Source of the DNA: DAOPZC01 sp035353175
GTDB taxonomy: Bacteria; Verrucomicrobiota; Kiritimatiellia; RFP12; UBA1067
Reading direction: 5' to 3'
Length of the DNA stretch: 13,143 nt
Assembly: GCA_035353175.1 (NCBI GenBank)
Contig: DAOPZC010000091.1
Coordinates: forward strand, 1 to 13,143
A program made the position numbers and the translations under genes. The notes below the pieces were generated by a model, which was not told the origin of the DNA, made no database searches, and saw nothing but the letters and a program-made list of their open reading frames with translations. Below are positions 1 through 7,633 of the stretch, one piece after another; the first letter of the stretch is position 1; each line of letters begins with the position of its first letter.

Positions 1-645
1 CTCGGTGTAGTGGTTCATCTCGTTCGAGGTGTTGCCCTTGCTGTAGAAGCGCACATAGCGGCCCTTGGCGCCGTTGACGGCGAAGGGACGGCCCTCGTTG
101 GTCTCGATGTATTCTTTCTCCTTGCCCTCGCCGAGCTTGGAGGAGTTGTCGTGGTCGTTGCTGAACACGGTCACCACGCCATCGATGAAGTCAGGATCGT
201 TGGAGATCTGGCAGACCACATCGCGGTAGACGCGCGCCTCGCCGTGATAATGCCACACGCACGCCGCGTAGATTTCCTTTTCCTTGCCCAGGTCGACCTG
301 CACCCACTGCGTGCCGGGGCCGAGTTCGACGTATGTCGCGGCGTCATGCTCTTTGTCGCCGTCCGTGATGAAGGCCAGCTCGCCGATGATCGGCTCGGGA
401 TCGCTGGAGGTGACTTTGCAGTCACGCGAAAGCACCTTGTCCGCGCCGGCCGGAACATCGATCGGAGGGCGGGGTTTCCCGCCGCGAGCAGGCTCCAGGT
501 TCGGCGAGCGGATATCCTTCGGCGTACCCGTGAACTGCGGCTTCGGCAACTCGATCTTGAGCTGAATCTTCGCAGCGTCCTGAGCACCTGCCGCCACGGC
601 AAGTCCGGCCGCAACGGCCATGAGCATCATTCCATTCAGTTTCAT
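1..645 (-). CDS. Secreted discoidin (F5/8 type C)-like domain protein, 3' end cut by window edge
   Basis: This gene reads from an ATG at 645 down through base 1 with no stop, so 215 residues are visible and the C-terminus is missing. A Shine-Dalgarno (AAGGAGA) lies about 6 bases before the ATG. Residues 1-22 form a Sec signal peptide (MKLNG, a hydrophobic Ala-rich core, then AGAQ), so the product should be exported. After a Pro-rich linker (about 32-66), residues 87-215 look like a galactose-binding/discoidin beta-sandwich, with IGELAFITDGDKEH, QWVQVDLGKEKEIYA, the WHYHGEARVYRDV segment, ISNDPDF and GRYVRFYSKGNTSNEMNHY. Such domains bind carbohydrates or surfaces and have no catalytic residues. 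The fold call is from motif pattern; the ligand is unknown. It follows apbE by 104 bases on the same strand and may be the last gene of the electron-transfer cluster or a separately controlled unit, since hairpins lie between them. The visible part probably ends close to the true C-terminus. Confidence 0.85.
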   Translation of the reverse strand, partial: MKLNGMMLMAVAAGLAVAAGAQDAAKIQLKIELPKPQFTGTPKDIRSPNLEPARGGKPRPPIDVPAGADKVLSRDCKVTSSDPEPIIGELAFITDGDKEHDAATYVELGPGTQWVQVDLGKEKEIYAACVWHYHGEARVYRDVVCQISNDPDFIDGVVTVFSNDHDNSSKLGEGKEKEYIETNEGRPFAVNGAKGRYVRFYSKGNTSNEMNHYTE

Positions 646-661
646 GTGTCTCTCCTTGTCT

Positions 662-677
662 GGCTTCAGTCGAAGCC
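662..677 (-). promoter_or_regulatory. Perfect hairpin ahead of the discoidin gene
   Basis: GGCTTC-AGTC-GAAGCC is a perfect 6-bp stem with a 4-base loop. It lies just upstream of the Shine-Dalgarno of the gene starting at 645. There is no T-tract, so it is not a classical terminator. It could be a leader hairpin stabilising the downstream mRNA after processing, or chance. Confidence 0.4.
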
Positions 678-683
678 GATGAT

Positions 684-718
684 GTTACAGGTTACTTGTT
701 ACCGGCCGCCGGCCGCCG
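684..718. repeat. Degenerate heptamer tandem repeat, five units
   Basis: Five units in 7-base register: GTTACAG, GTTACTT, GTTACCG, then GCCGCCG twice. A sixth GGCCGCC-type copy occurs out of register at 728-734. It lies in the apbE/discoidin intergenic gap. Strict period 7 suggests a short tandemly repeated element rather than a protein-binding site, but function is unknown. Confidence 0.6.
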
Positions 719-730
719 GAAAAATCCGGC
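715..730 (-). terminator. Weak hairpin downstream of apbE
   Basis: GCCGGA-AAAA-TCCGGC (plus strand) forms a 6-bp stem with a 4-base loop, 20 bases past the apbE stop. On the transcribed strand there is no trailing T-run, so at best it is a weak or Rho-assisted terminator or an mRNA 3' end stabiliser. It overlaps the heptamer tract. Confidence 0.3.
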
Positions 731-749
731 CGCCCGACAACCCAAAGCC

Positions 750-1709
750 TCATCTCGCCGGCAGCGGAAACGCCCCGCACGTGCGCACCGGCCTGCGGAT
801 CTTGTCCATCCACAACGGCTGCTCGCGCGCCACCAACGCGCCGCTTCCCGGCACGGCCGCACACGCGGCCTCGATCTCATTCCAACTCAGCCCCAGAAAA
901 GCGGTCGACAGCGCATCCGCCACAGCCGCCGACGAGGCGTACGACCATGCCGCCGGATGCCGCGCGGCCGCCACCCCCTGCCGCACGTCCACGACGTGCG
1001 CGCCTTTCACCTCAAAGCCCGAGCCGCTCACCGCGCCACCGCTAAGCCGCACGGCGTCCAGCCCCGCGCGTCCGCGCCAGTCGCCGCCCACGCCCACCGG
1101 CCAGCCGGGCCGGCCGTCGCCCATTGAGCCCCTCGCCACCACCGTGCTCGTGCCGCCGTGGATCAGAAAATCAGTGTACCCATAGTCCTCGGAGAGCAGG
1201 TCGCATGCCAGATCTAGCGCATACCCTTTGCCCACCGCGCCGAAGTCCAGTTCCAGCGGCGAAGCGCGTCCCAACCGGTCCGGCTTGACCGCGACCAGCA
1301 GGTTCTCGGCATCGATGATGAGGCGGTTCATGCCGCACGCGGCCAGCGCGCTTTCGCGCTCCTGCTCCGTCAGGCCGCCCCAGCGGTGCTTGACCTCGCG
1401 CAGCGCGTCCATGATGGCACCGACGGTGACATCGAACGCGCCCTGCGTGGCCGCGCAAACCTGGGTGGCAATGATCAACAGATCGAGCGTCTCCGGCGCG
1501 ACGCGGTACGTCTCGCCGGGCTTGAGCCGGCTGATCATCGCCACCTCGCTCACGTCGAGGAAACGGCTGATCTGTTCCTCCAGCCTGTCCACCTTCTGGA
1601 AGACGGCGTAGGCCGCGCTTTGCGCGACCTGCGCGTCGTCCGCCACGAGCATCACCTCGAACACGGTGGCCATCGCCTGATGCCCGAACCGGTGGACTCC
1701 ATCTGTCAT
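750..1709 (-). CDS. apbE: ApbE-family FAD:protein FMN transferase
   Basis: The 319-residue product belongs to the ApbE family, which uses FAD to attach FMN covalently to Thr/Ser in target proteins such as RnfG, NqrC and FMN-binding reductases. Visible family motifs are the N-terminal FGHQAMATVFEVML strand, TQGAFDVTVG (88-97), LELDFGAVGKGYALD (152-166), HGGTSTVVARG (184-194) and ADALSTAFL (264-272). D265 and T269 in the last one match the Mg-binding Asp/Thr. The start at ATG 1709 has GAGGT about 8 bases upstream; the reading frame runs further upstream, but those residues are not ApbE-like. The sequence is somewhat short and diverged around 222-250 (GHxxD-type HVVDVRQG is kept as HVVD). No signal peptide or lipobox is evident, unlike most ApbE proteins, so it may act in the cytoplasm or the true start may be missed. 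It follows the multiheme cytochrome by 71 bases. No FMN-acceptor motif (D-x-S/T-G-A-T/S type) is seen in neighbouring products, so its substrate is probably encoded elsewhere. Confidence 0.9.
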   Translation of the reverse strand: MTDGVHRFGHQAMATVFEVMLVADDAQVAQSAAYAVFQKVDRLEEQISRFLDVSEVAMISRLKPGETYRVAPETLDLLIIATQVCAATQGAFDVTVGAIMDALREVKHRWGGLTEQERESALAACGMNRLIIDAENLLVAVKPDRLGRASPLELDFGAVGKGYALDLACDLLSEDYGYTDFLIHGGTSTVVARGSMGDGRPGWPVGVGGDWRGRAGLDAVRLSGGAVSGSGFEVKGAHVVDVRQGVAAARHPAAWSYASSAAVADALSTAFLGLSWNEIEAACAAVPGSGALVAREQPLWMDKIRRPVRTCGAFPLPAR

Positions 1710-1750
1710 AGAACAAACCTCACGTCCGGAACACCTCGCCGAGGCGTCCC

Positions 1751-1773
1751 GGGCGGGGGCGGGGCCCCCGCCC
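1751..1773 (-). promoter_or_regulatory. GC-only intercistronic hairpin between cytochrome and apbE
   Basis: A perfect 10-bp inverted repeat (GGGCGGGGGC and its complement GCCCCCGCCC) with a 3-base G loop, beginning 7 bases after the cytochrome stop codon. The stem is all G/C and very stable. No T-run follows on the minus strand, so I read it as an mRNA-stabilising or attenuating hairpin that could set apbE expression below that of the cytochrome, not as a full terminator. Confidence 0.55.
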
Positions 1774-1780
1774 AGCCCAA

Positions 1781-4501
1781 CTACTCCTTGCGGCCGCCCG
1801 TGAGGAGCATCCACGCGGACACGGCCAAGAAGGACAACGTCGTGAAGCGGTGCGCCCAGATCATCACGTGCTGCCAGCCCTCGCCGAACCAGGTCATCAT
1901 CGGCGCGACGGCCGTGAAGACCACGCCGACGCCGAGGGCCATCACCAGCATCCACAGCACGTTGCGCCTCATGTTCGAGATGCGCCGCGCGCCCCGGAAC
2001 CAGATCAGGGCCAACAGGCAGGCCGCGAAGAGCCCTCCCGCCACCATGTGGAAGACCAGCAGGTAGCCCGTCATCAGGTGGAAGAACCAACCCAGCAGCC
2101 CCGACAGGCCCAGATAAGCGCTTGCGGCCATCAGGCCCAGCGCCGCGCATTTATCGGCCATGGCCATCAGCTTCTCGGACGGCTTGCCGTAGGGAATCTC
2201 GCCCTTGGCCAGCACGACCGGCACGGCTGCGGCCACGAATGCCACCGCCACCAGCACCAGGATCACGAAGACCACCCAGAGGAAGATTTTGAAGAACGGG
2301 CGCATGAGGAACGTGGTGCCGAACACCTTGTTGTAGCTGCCGCTGAGATTCATGAACTCGTTCTGCGCCTTGACCAGCGTTTGCGCGGTCAGGAGGGGGC
2401 CGGTCGACGTCACCTTGGCGAAAAAGAACTTCGAGTCCACCGTATGGCAGTCCGCGCACTTGACGGGCTTCGCGCCGCGCGCCATGCGGGCCGGACGCAC
2501 ATCGTGGCCGACCGACCACGAGACCGCCTCAGCCGCCTTCTCAACCTTTGCGAACAGCTTGCCGTCCGCTCCGAGCGCCCACACCTGGCCGTGCGCGACA
2601 TAGACGGGATTCGTCTCTCCGCTTTCAGCCAGCCGCTTGAGACCCGCCGCGACCATCTCTTCGGTAAGCGTGCATTCCGTGCCGCTGAGCGCCACGGCGT
2701 TGCGGATCACGTAGTCGGGGAGCAGCGGCTTAAACACGCCGTCTTTGTACCAGCCGGCCTTGGGCGCATCCGCCTTTTCCGCGATGTTGGTGGAGATCAC
2801 CGCATCGTTCTCGCCGCCGCGGAAGAAGACGCGGTTGGCGAAAACTGCCGCGCCGTATCCGTTGGTCAGTGCCGCAGGCGACGCGTCGAGCGTCTGGAGC
2901 AAATTCGCCAGCGTCTTCTGGTTCGCCGTGAAGACGACAGCCTGCTCCTCGGTCAACTTGTCGATGTCGGCGAGCGGATCAAACGCGGGCAGCACGGCGA
3001 TCAGGCCGTTGGTGGACTGGTAGAACCAGCCGGAGGACTTCTCCGCTTTCCCCGCGGGTACGGTCACGCCGTCGACACTCTTGACGAAGAGTTTGCCGTC
3101 CGCCGCCAGCACGGGCGCGGGAACGTTGGGATCCGTGGCGAGTGTCGCCAACATGGCGCCGACCTGCTCGCGCACATTGAACAGCCCCGCACAAGCGGCA
3201 TTGACGTCCTCCGGACGGACCGGTTTGACGGCCTCTCCGTCGCGTCTTCCCCAGAAGGCCGGCCACACCATGCGACGCGGCTCGATCTTGCCCTGGTCGT
3301 TCTTAACGAAGACCGGTTCGAGGATGAAGGGCTGCGGCGTCGCCCAGCGCGCGCGGCCGTAAACGCCCATGCGGTTTGCGCGGGAGGTGCGCACCTGAGC
3401 GAGGTCGCCGTTCTCGGTCACGCCCGAGTGACACGCTGTGCAGGTGAGCGTGCTGAAGTGGCTGACCGGGATGCCGACGTGTTTGGGCGCGGGAGCGCCA
3501 TGACGCCCGGCCTTGGCCGCATCGGAGCCCATGTGGCATCCGACGCAGCTCGCGGTGGCGCGGGTCTTGTCCATCTTAGACGTGTTGTCGCCCTCGAAAC
3601 CGCGTGCGATCGCATGGTCCTCGCCGTTGCCGTGGCAGTCCGTGCAGGTCATGCCGGCGCGCAGATGAACGTCACCGTCGATATCCTTGTGAGGCATGCC
3701 GGCCTGCGAGGTGGAATGACAGTTCAGGCAGTTCTCGGAGCGCGGCGCGCCGAGATCGAGCACCGTGCGGTCTTTGGCGTCGAACAGCCGGGTGTCGTAG
3801 GTCACGTGCGGCGGCACGGCGTAGACCGAATCGTCGCGGTTCAGTCCCCGCAGTTCGTTCCAGTAGTCTGGCACGCGTGAGCCCATGCCGAGAACCTCAC
3901 CCAGCCCGAGCGCGCCGGTAGCGGCCCAGCGGAAGTTCTGGCGAGCAATGAGGCGCACCCACTCGCTGTGGTCGTAGGCCTTGCTCTGACTGTGGCAGGC
4001 AAAGCAGTTGATCTCGACGGGGCCGGACACGTCCCAGCGGGCGCGAAGCCCGCCTTCGGCATAAAGGTCCTGAGGGTCGGCAACGTCGCCGCCGGGCAGG
4101 TGACGTCCGAAGGCGTAAACCCACTCCCAGTCGGTCATGCCGATCTGGCCCGGCTTGAAGGTGCCGGACCAGTCACGCAGGCTCATCGGGATTTGGGAGC
4201 CGCTGAGCGGATCGATCAGGAACCACGGCTGAGCCGGCCGTCCCGGCACCGCGTTGGTGCTGGACATGTTGAAGTGCCACCCCGACGCGATGGCGTCGTA
4301 GTCGTGGCACTGGCCGCACGTCTGACGCGTGCTGACCGGCAAGGCATCGTGGGCGCCCGGAGCGATGGCGTCGCCGAACCCGTCTTTCAGCGCGAGACGG
4401 TGGACCGGCGTGTTTCTACCGCCGTCCCAATGGGATGACACCGCGGCAGAGGCTGCGCCCGCCGCCAGCGCCAGAGCTAATGTGAGAAATCGTTTCATCA
4501 T
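1781..4501 (-). CDS. Heptaheme c-type cytochrome fused to a cytochrome b-like membrane domain
   Basis: A 906-residue export protein with signal peptide at 1-19 (MMKRF, hydrophobic Ala-rich core, ASAA). Seven CxxCH c-heme sites start at C62, C166, C258, C286, C319, C354 and C682. The first six sit in a 300-residue N-terminal domain; a heme-free stretch of about 320 residues separates them from the seventh, close to the membrane. Residues about 736-901 contain five hydrophobic helices (736-765, 786-807, 811-835, 848-870, 880-901). H808, H818, H878 and H884 are at their ends or within them, the pattern expected of a diheme b561/formate-dehydrogenase-gamma-like quinol-reactive subunit. Inferred role: moving electrons between the quinone pool and periplasmic c-hemes, then to an unknown partner or extracellular acceptor. 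The start could be either of two adjacent ATGs; the AGGA spacing (4 versus 7 bases) favours the second, at 4498. It sits downstream of the ETF genes and upstream of apbE. I do not recognise a named family for the whole chain. Confidence 0.9.
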   Translation of the reverse strand: MMKRFLTLALALAAGAASAAVSSHWDGGRNTPVHRLALKDGFGDAIAPGAHDALPVSTRQTCGQCHDYDAIASGWHFNMSSTNAVPGRPAQPWFLIDPLSGSQIPMSLRDWSGTFKPGQIGMTDWEWVYAFGRHLPGGDVADPQDLYAEGGLRARWDVSGPVEINCFACHSQSKAYDHSEWVRLIARQNFRWAATGALGLGEVLGMGSRVPDYWNELRGLNRDDSVYAVPPHVTYDTRLFDAKDRTVLDLGAPRSENCLNCHSTSQAGMPHKDIDGDVHLRAGMTCTDCHGNGEDHAIARGFEGDNTSKMDKTRATASCVGCHMGSDAAKAGRHGAPAPKHVGIPVSHFSTLTCTACHSGVTENGDLAQVRTSRANRMGVYGRARWATPQPFILEPVFVKNDQGKIEPRRMVWPAFWGRRDGEAVKPVRPEDVNAACAGLFNVREQVGAMLATLATDPNVPAPVLAADGKLFVKSVDGVTVPAGKAEKSSGWFYQSTNGLIAVLPAFDPLADIDKLTEEQAVVFTANQKTLANLLQTLDASPAALTNGYGAAVFANRVFFRGGENDAVISTNIAEKADAPKAGWYKDGVFKPLLPDYVIRNAVALSGTECTLTEEMVAAGLKRLAESGETNPVYVAHGQVWALGADGKLFAKVEKAAEAVSWSVGHDVRPARMARGAKPVKCADCHTVDSKFFFAKVTSTGPLLTAQTLVKAQNEFMNLSGSYNKVFGTTFLMRPFFKIFLWVVFVILVLVAVAFVAAAVPVVLAKGEIPYGKPSEKLMAMADKCAALGLMAASAYLGLSGLLGWFFHLMTGYLLVFHMVAGGLFAACLLALIWFRGARRISNMRRNVLWMLVMALGVGVVFTAVAPMMTWFGEGWQHVMIWAHRFTTLSFLAVSAWMLLTGGRKE

Positions 4502-4513
4502 TGAATCCTATCT

Positions 4514-4547
4514 GCCGGGCCGGCCGACGCGTCGGACACGGCCCGGC
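4514..4547 (-). promoter_or_regulatory. Nested inverted repeat between Gfo/Idh gene and cytochrome gene
   Basis: GCCGGGCC (4514-4521) pairs with GGCCCGGC (4540-4547), an 8-bp stem. The loop contains a 12-base perfect palindrome, CCGACGCGTCGG (4524-4535). It lies 12 bases past the oxidoreductase stop and 13 bases before the cytochrome Shine-Dalgarno. No T-run follows. It may be an attenuator or RNA-processing hairpin, or the inner palindrome may be a regulator site. Confidence 0.5.
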
Positions 4548-4558
4548 CTTGCCGGAGC

Positions 4559-5920
4559 TTAGGCCTTGAACTCTTCGGACTTGAAGTAGATCGTCTTGCG
4601 CTCGGCGACCGAGCGGTTGGCGGCCAGCACCGCGACCGCAGACTCGTACGCCAAGTCGGCCGGGCAGTTCAGCAGCTCGGGCTTGTTGCGGCGCACGGCC
4701 AGGAAGAAGTTCTCGAGGTGCGGCATGTGCGCGGGCTTCAGCAGGTCTACGGGCAGCGGCCAGCCGTCCGCCGCCGCCGTGACGCGCGCGTCGATCGCAA
4801 CATTGCTGGTCACCTCGCGGGACACCGCCTTTTTCGGCTGCACCACGAAGCCCTGTTTCGCGAACTCCACCCACTGCGACTCCTCGGGGCCGTTCGAGCG
4901 CACTTCGCGCTGCACCGTGTTGCCGCGCGCGGCAATCTCGGAGATGGTGAGCGAGCCGTTCTCGCCCATGAACTGCTCGTAGAAACCGCCGCGGCTGGAG
5001 GTCGTCAGCACCTGGTAGTAGGCGCGGTTGATCAGCCCTTCTTGCGTCTTGAACTCATACATCGCCATCACATTGTCGTTCATCTGGCGGTTGTAGTAAT
5101 CGTTGCCGCCAATGGCCGTCACGGAAATCGGCTGGCAGTTCCACACCCAGAAGAAGAGATCGATCTGGTGCGAGCCGAGGTCGACCATCGGGCCGCCGCC
5201 GTATTTGTCGAACCAACGCCAGTTGCGGAACTGTTCCATGTTCTCATAGCCGAACTTCTGGAGCGTCTCGATCGGGATGTCGAGCCGGGCGCCTTCCTTG
5301 ATGAAGGGCGCGACCGAGCGGTTCCACTGGCCGTAAGCGTGCGTCACGCGGCCCAGCATCTTGGCCTCGCGGATCACGCGGTTGATCGCGTGCATGTAGC
5401 GCGGGTTGGAGCGGCGCTGGTGGCCGATCTGCAGGATCTTGCCAGTCTTTTTCTGCGCAATCACCATGGATTTCGCCTTTTCGAGGCGGTTGGACATTTC
5501 CTTCTCGCAGTAAACGTGCTTGCCGTGTTCGAGACAGTAACAGGTGTGCTCGGCGTGCATCCAGTCCGGCGTGGCGATGATCACGCAATCGATGTTCTTG
5601 TCTTCCTTATCAAGCATCTCGCGGTAATCTTCATAAACGTTCACCTCGTGCCCGAGAGACTTCAGACGGCCGCGGGCAAGTTTCTGGCGATAAGGCCAGA
5701 TATCGCAGACCGCCTTGAAGCGGATGCCGGGAATCTTCATCGCGGCGTCGGTCAGAATCTCACCCTCGGCGCCATAACCGATCACGGCCACGTTGACCTG
5801 ATCGTCGTCCGGACCGATCGTTTCGGCCTTCCTCTGCGCCAAAACGTTGAATGTCGGCAGGATGGCTGCGGCCGCCGCTGTCGTCTTCAGGAACTCTCTG
5901 CGTTTAAGTATCGTATCCAT
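4559..5920 (-). CDS. Tat-exported Gfo/Idh/MocA-family oxidoreductase
   Basis: A 453-residue NAD(P)-dependent oxidoreductase of the Gfo/Idh/MocA family, which act mostly on sugars and cyclitols. The twin-arginine signal is KRREFLKTT (R7, R8) followed by an Ala-rich core to about residue 28 (VLAQ), so the folded enzyme with cofactor should be exported to the periplasm. The Rossmann motif is VIGYGAEGE (46-54). The usual EKP motif reads CEKEMS (138-143), keeping the catalytic Lys K140 but with Glu in place of Pro. GxHxxD is present as DLGSHQID (247-254; H251, D254). The ATG at 5920 has AAGGAA 6 bases upstream. It is 34 bases after the ETF-QO gene and 57 bases before the cytochrome gene, so co-transcription is likely. 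Its substrate cannot be read from sequence. Tat-signal members of this family are numerous in PVC bacteria, so its place here may be functional or incidental. Confidence 0.92.
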   Translation of the reverse strand: MDTILKRREFLKTTAAAAAILPTFNVLAQRKAETIGPDDDQVNVAVIGYGAEGEILTDAAMKIPGIRFKAVCDIWPYRQKLARGRLKSLGHEVNVYEDYREMLDKEDKNIDCVIIATPDWMHAEHTCYCLEHGKHVYCEKEMSNRLEKAKSMVIAQKKTGKILQIGHQRRSNPRYMHAINRVIREAKMLGRVTHAYGQWNRSVAPFIKEGARLDIPIETLQKFGYENMEQFRNWRWFDKYGGGPMVDLGSHQIDLFFWVWNCQPISVTAIGGNDYYNRQMNDNVMAMYEFKTQEGLINRAYYQVLTTSSRGGFYEQFMGENGSLTISEIAARGNTVQREVRSNGPEESQWVEFAKQGFVVQPKKAVSREVTSNVAIDARVTAAADGWPLPVDLLKPAHMPHLENFFLAVRRNKPELLNCPADLAYESAVAVLAANRSVAERKTIYFKSEEFKA

Positions 5921-5954
5921 CGTCGTTTCCTTGATTCTGTTTAAACAAGATCTT

Positions 5955-7589
5955 TTACATCCGCGTATAACGGGGACCGTCTCCCCCCTGCGGGAAGGTC
6001 CACTCGATGTTCTGGAACGGGTCCTTGATCTGGCAGGTCTTGCAATGCAGGCAGTTGGAGAAATCCACGTGGATTTTCCCGTCCTCTAACCGGTACACCT
6101 CAGCCGGACAGAACCTTTGGCAAGGTGCGCCGTATAGCTTAATACATTTGTCGCACGTCGCGCGATCAAGAATTTTGAGGTGACAAGGCTGGTCCTCATC
6201 GTGGATCGTGCCGGACATGAACACATCCGTCAGGCGGTCCGGCGAGGTCGGCGAACCTTCCATCGGCTCCGGCTCCGGCTGTTTGCCGCCCTTGAGGGGC
6301 AGCAGTTCTTCGCAGTCCGGCGCCATCGGCACCTGCCAGAACGGAAACTTGCCGAAGGTCGCCCACGCGCAGCCCGCGCTCATCACGCCCAGAATCAGGT
6401 TCGTGGAGAACGGCGCGCGCACGTTTTTCACGCGTTTGAGCTGCTTAAAACCTTCGGTCTTTTTCAGCCGGTCGCCGTAGGGCTTGAGTGCCGCCAGAGA
6501 AAAATCGTCGCGGTTCCAGCATTCCACCAGCGTCTCGGCAGCGGCGCGGCCCGACTGCGCCGCGATGTGGATGCCCTTGATGCGCAGCGTGTCAACCAGC
6601 CCGGCACCGTCGCCCACAATCATGACGCCGTCGGCGACCACCTGCGGCATGGAGTAGTAACCGCCCTCGGGAATCACCTTCGCGCCGTACGCCACGGACT
6701 TACCGCCCTTGATGTGCTCCGCCATGACGGGGTGCGCCTTGAACTTGCGGAAAAGCGTATGCGGGTCGGTCTCCGGATGCGCGTAGTCGAGCGCGTACGC
6801 GAAGCAGATCATCACCTGCGACGGCGAGACGTGGTAAACGAATCCGCCGCCGTACGTGCTCCAGTCGGACGGATACCCGAACGTGTGTGCGATCTCGCCC
6901 ACGCGCGCCTCGTTGGCCGGCACATCGATCACTTCCTTGATGCCGACCGCGTAGGACTGCTGGCGGCGGCCCTGAAGCCCCTTGCGCTGAATCAGCTTCT
7001 CGGTCAGAATGCCGCACGCGCCCTCTCCGAGCACCACGACCTTGGCGTAAATCTCCTCGCCCGGCGTATAGTTCGATTTGGGTTTCCCGTCGCGGTCCAC
7101 GCCCTTGTCACCGATCTTGACGCCGATCACGCGGCCCTTGCCGTTTTCGATCAACTCCGTGGCCGCGAAACCGGTATAGACCTCCGCGCCCTCTTTTTCG
7201 CACAGCTGCGCGAAATACTGCGTCAGCTTGGTCAGCGACCCAACGGGGTAACCGTGGGCCTGCATCAGAGGCGGCACCCACGGAATCTTCATCGCATGCC
7301 GCGCGTCGAAAAGCATATGGAACGCCTCTTTGCTGACGCGCGCCTCGACCGGCATCTTGCCGATCTCTTCGTCGGTCAGCAGCCCCGCGAAACCGCTCAT
7401 GTCGATCACCGCGCCGGACAGCACGTGGTTGCCCACGCTGCGGCCCTTGTCGATGATCGTGACACGCGGCGCGGACTTGCCCTGCGCCTTCAGCGTGCGC
7501 AGCAGCGACAGCGCCAGCGACAGCGAGGCGATGCCCGCACCCACGCAGAGAATATCGGTGTGAATCGGCTGTTTCATCTTGTTCGCCAT
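5955..7589 (-). CDS. Electron transfer flavoprotein-quinone oxidoreductase (ETF-QO)
   Basis: A 544-residue flavoprotein/iron-sulfur enzyme that takes electrons from reduced ETF and gives them to membrane quinone. An N-terminal FAD-binding motif reads ILCVGAGIASLSLA (G17, G19), followed by an IIDKG strand end. YGGGFVYH (246-253) and VGDGAGLVDTLRIKGIH (325-341) match conserved ETF-QO segments. The C-terminal ferredoxin-like domain has CPAEVY (C494) and CLHCKTCQIKDP (C513, C516, C519), the four ligands of the single [4Fe-4S] cluster, then the family ending NIEW.FPQGGDGPRY. Three further cysteines (C479, C482, C490) precede them and are absent from the human-type enzyme. Length matches bacterial ETF-QO. 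The FixC and FixX functions are thus in one chain. The ATG at 7589 has GGGGAG upstream. It starts 44 bases after etfA, its obvious electron donor. Confidence 0.95.
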   Translation of the reverse strand: MANKMKQPIHTDILCVGAGIASLSLALSLLRTLKAQGKSAPRVTIIDKGRSVGNHVLSGAVIDMSGFAGLLTDEEIGKMPVEARVSKEAFHMLFDARHAMKIPWVPPLMQAHGYPVGSLTKLTQYFAQLCEKEGAEVYTGFAATELIENGKGRVIGVKIGDKGVDRDGKPKSNYTPGEEIYAKVVVLGEGACGILTEKLIQRKGLQGRRQQSYAVGIKEVIDVPANEARVGEIAHTFGYPSDWSTYGGGFVYHVSPSQVMICFAYALDYAHPETDPHTLFRKFKAHPVMAEHIKGGKSVAYGAKVIPEGGYYSMPQVVADGVMIVGDGAGLVDTLRIKGIHIAAQSGRAAAETLVECWNRDDFSLAALKPYGDRLKKTEGFKQLKRVKNVRAPFSTNLILGVMSAGCAWATFGKFPFWQVPMAPDCEELLPLKGGKQPEPEPMEGSPTSPDRLTDVFMSGTIHDEDQPCHLKILDRATCDKCIKLYGAPCQRFCPAEVYRLEDGKIHVDFSNCLHCKTCQIKDPFQNIEWTFPQGGDGPRYTRM

Positions 7590-7633
7590 AAATCCCGCTC
7601 CCCAATTCCAGAAATTTGCAGTACTCCCAACCC

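Noticed and set aside
1710..2150. N-terminal extension of apbE
   Set aside because: The upstream part overlaps the cytochrome gene in another frame and is Gly/Arg/Pro-rich with no ApbE features.
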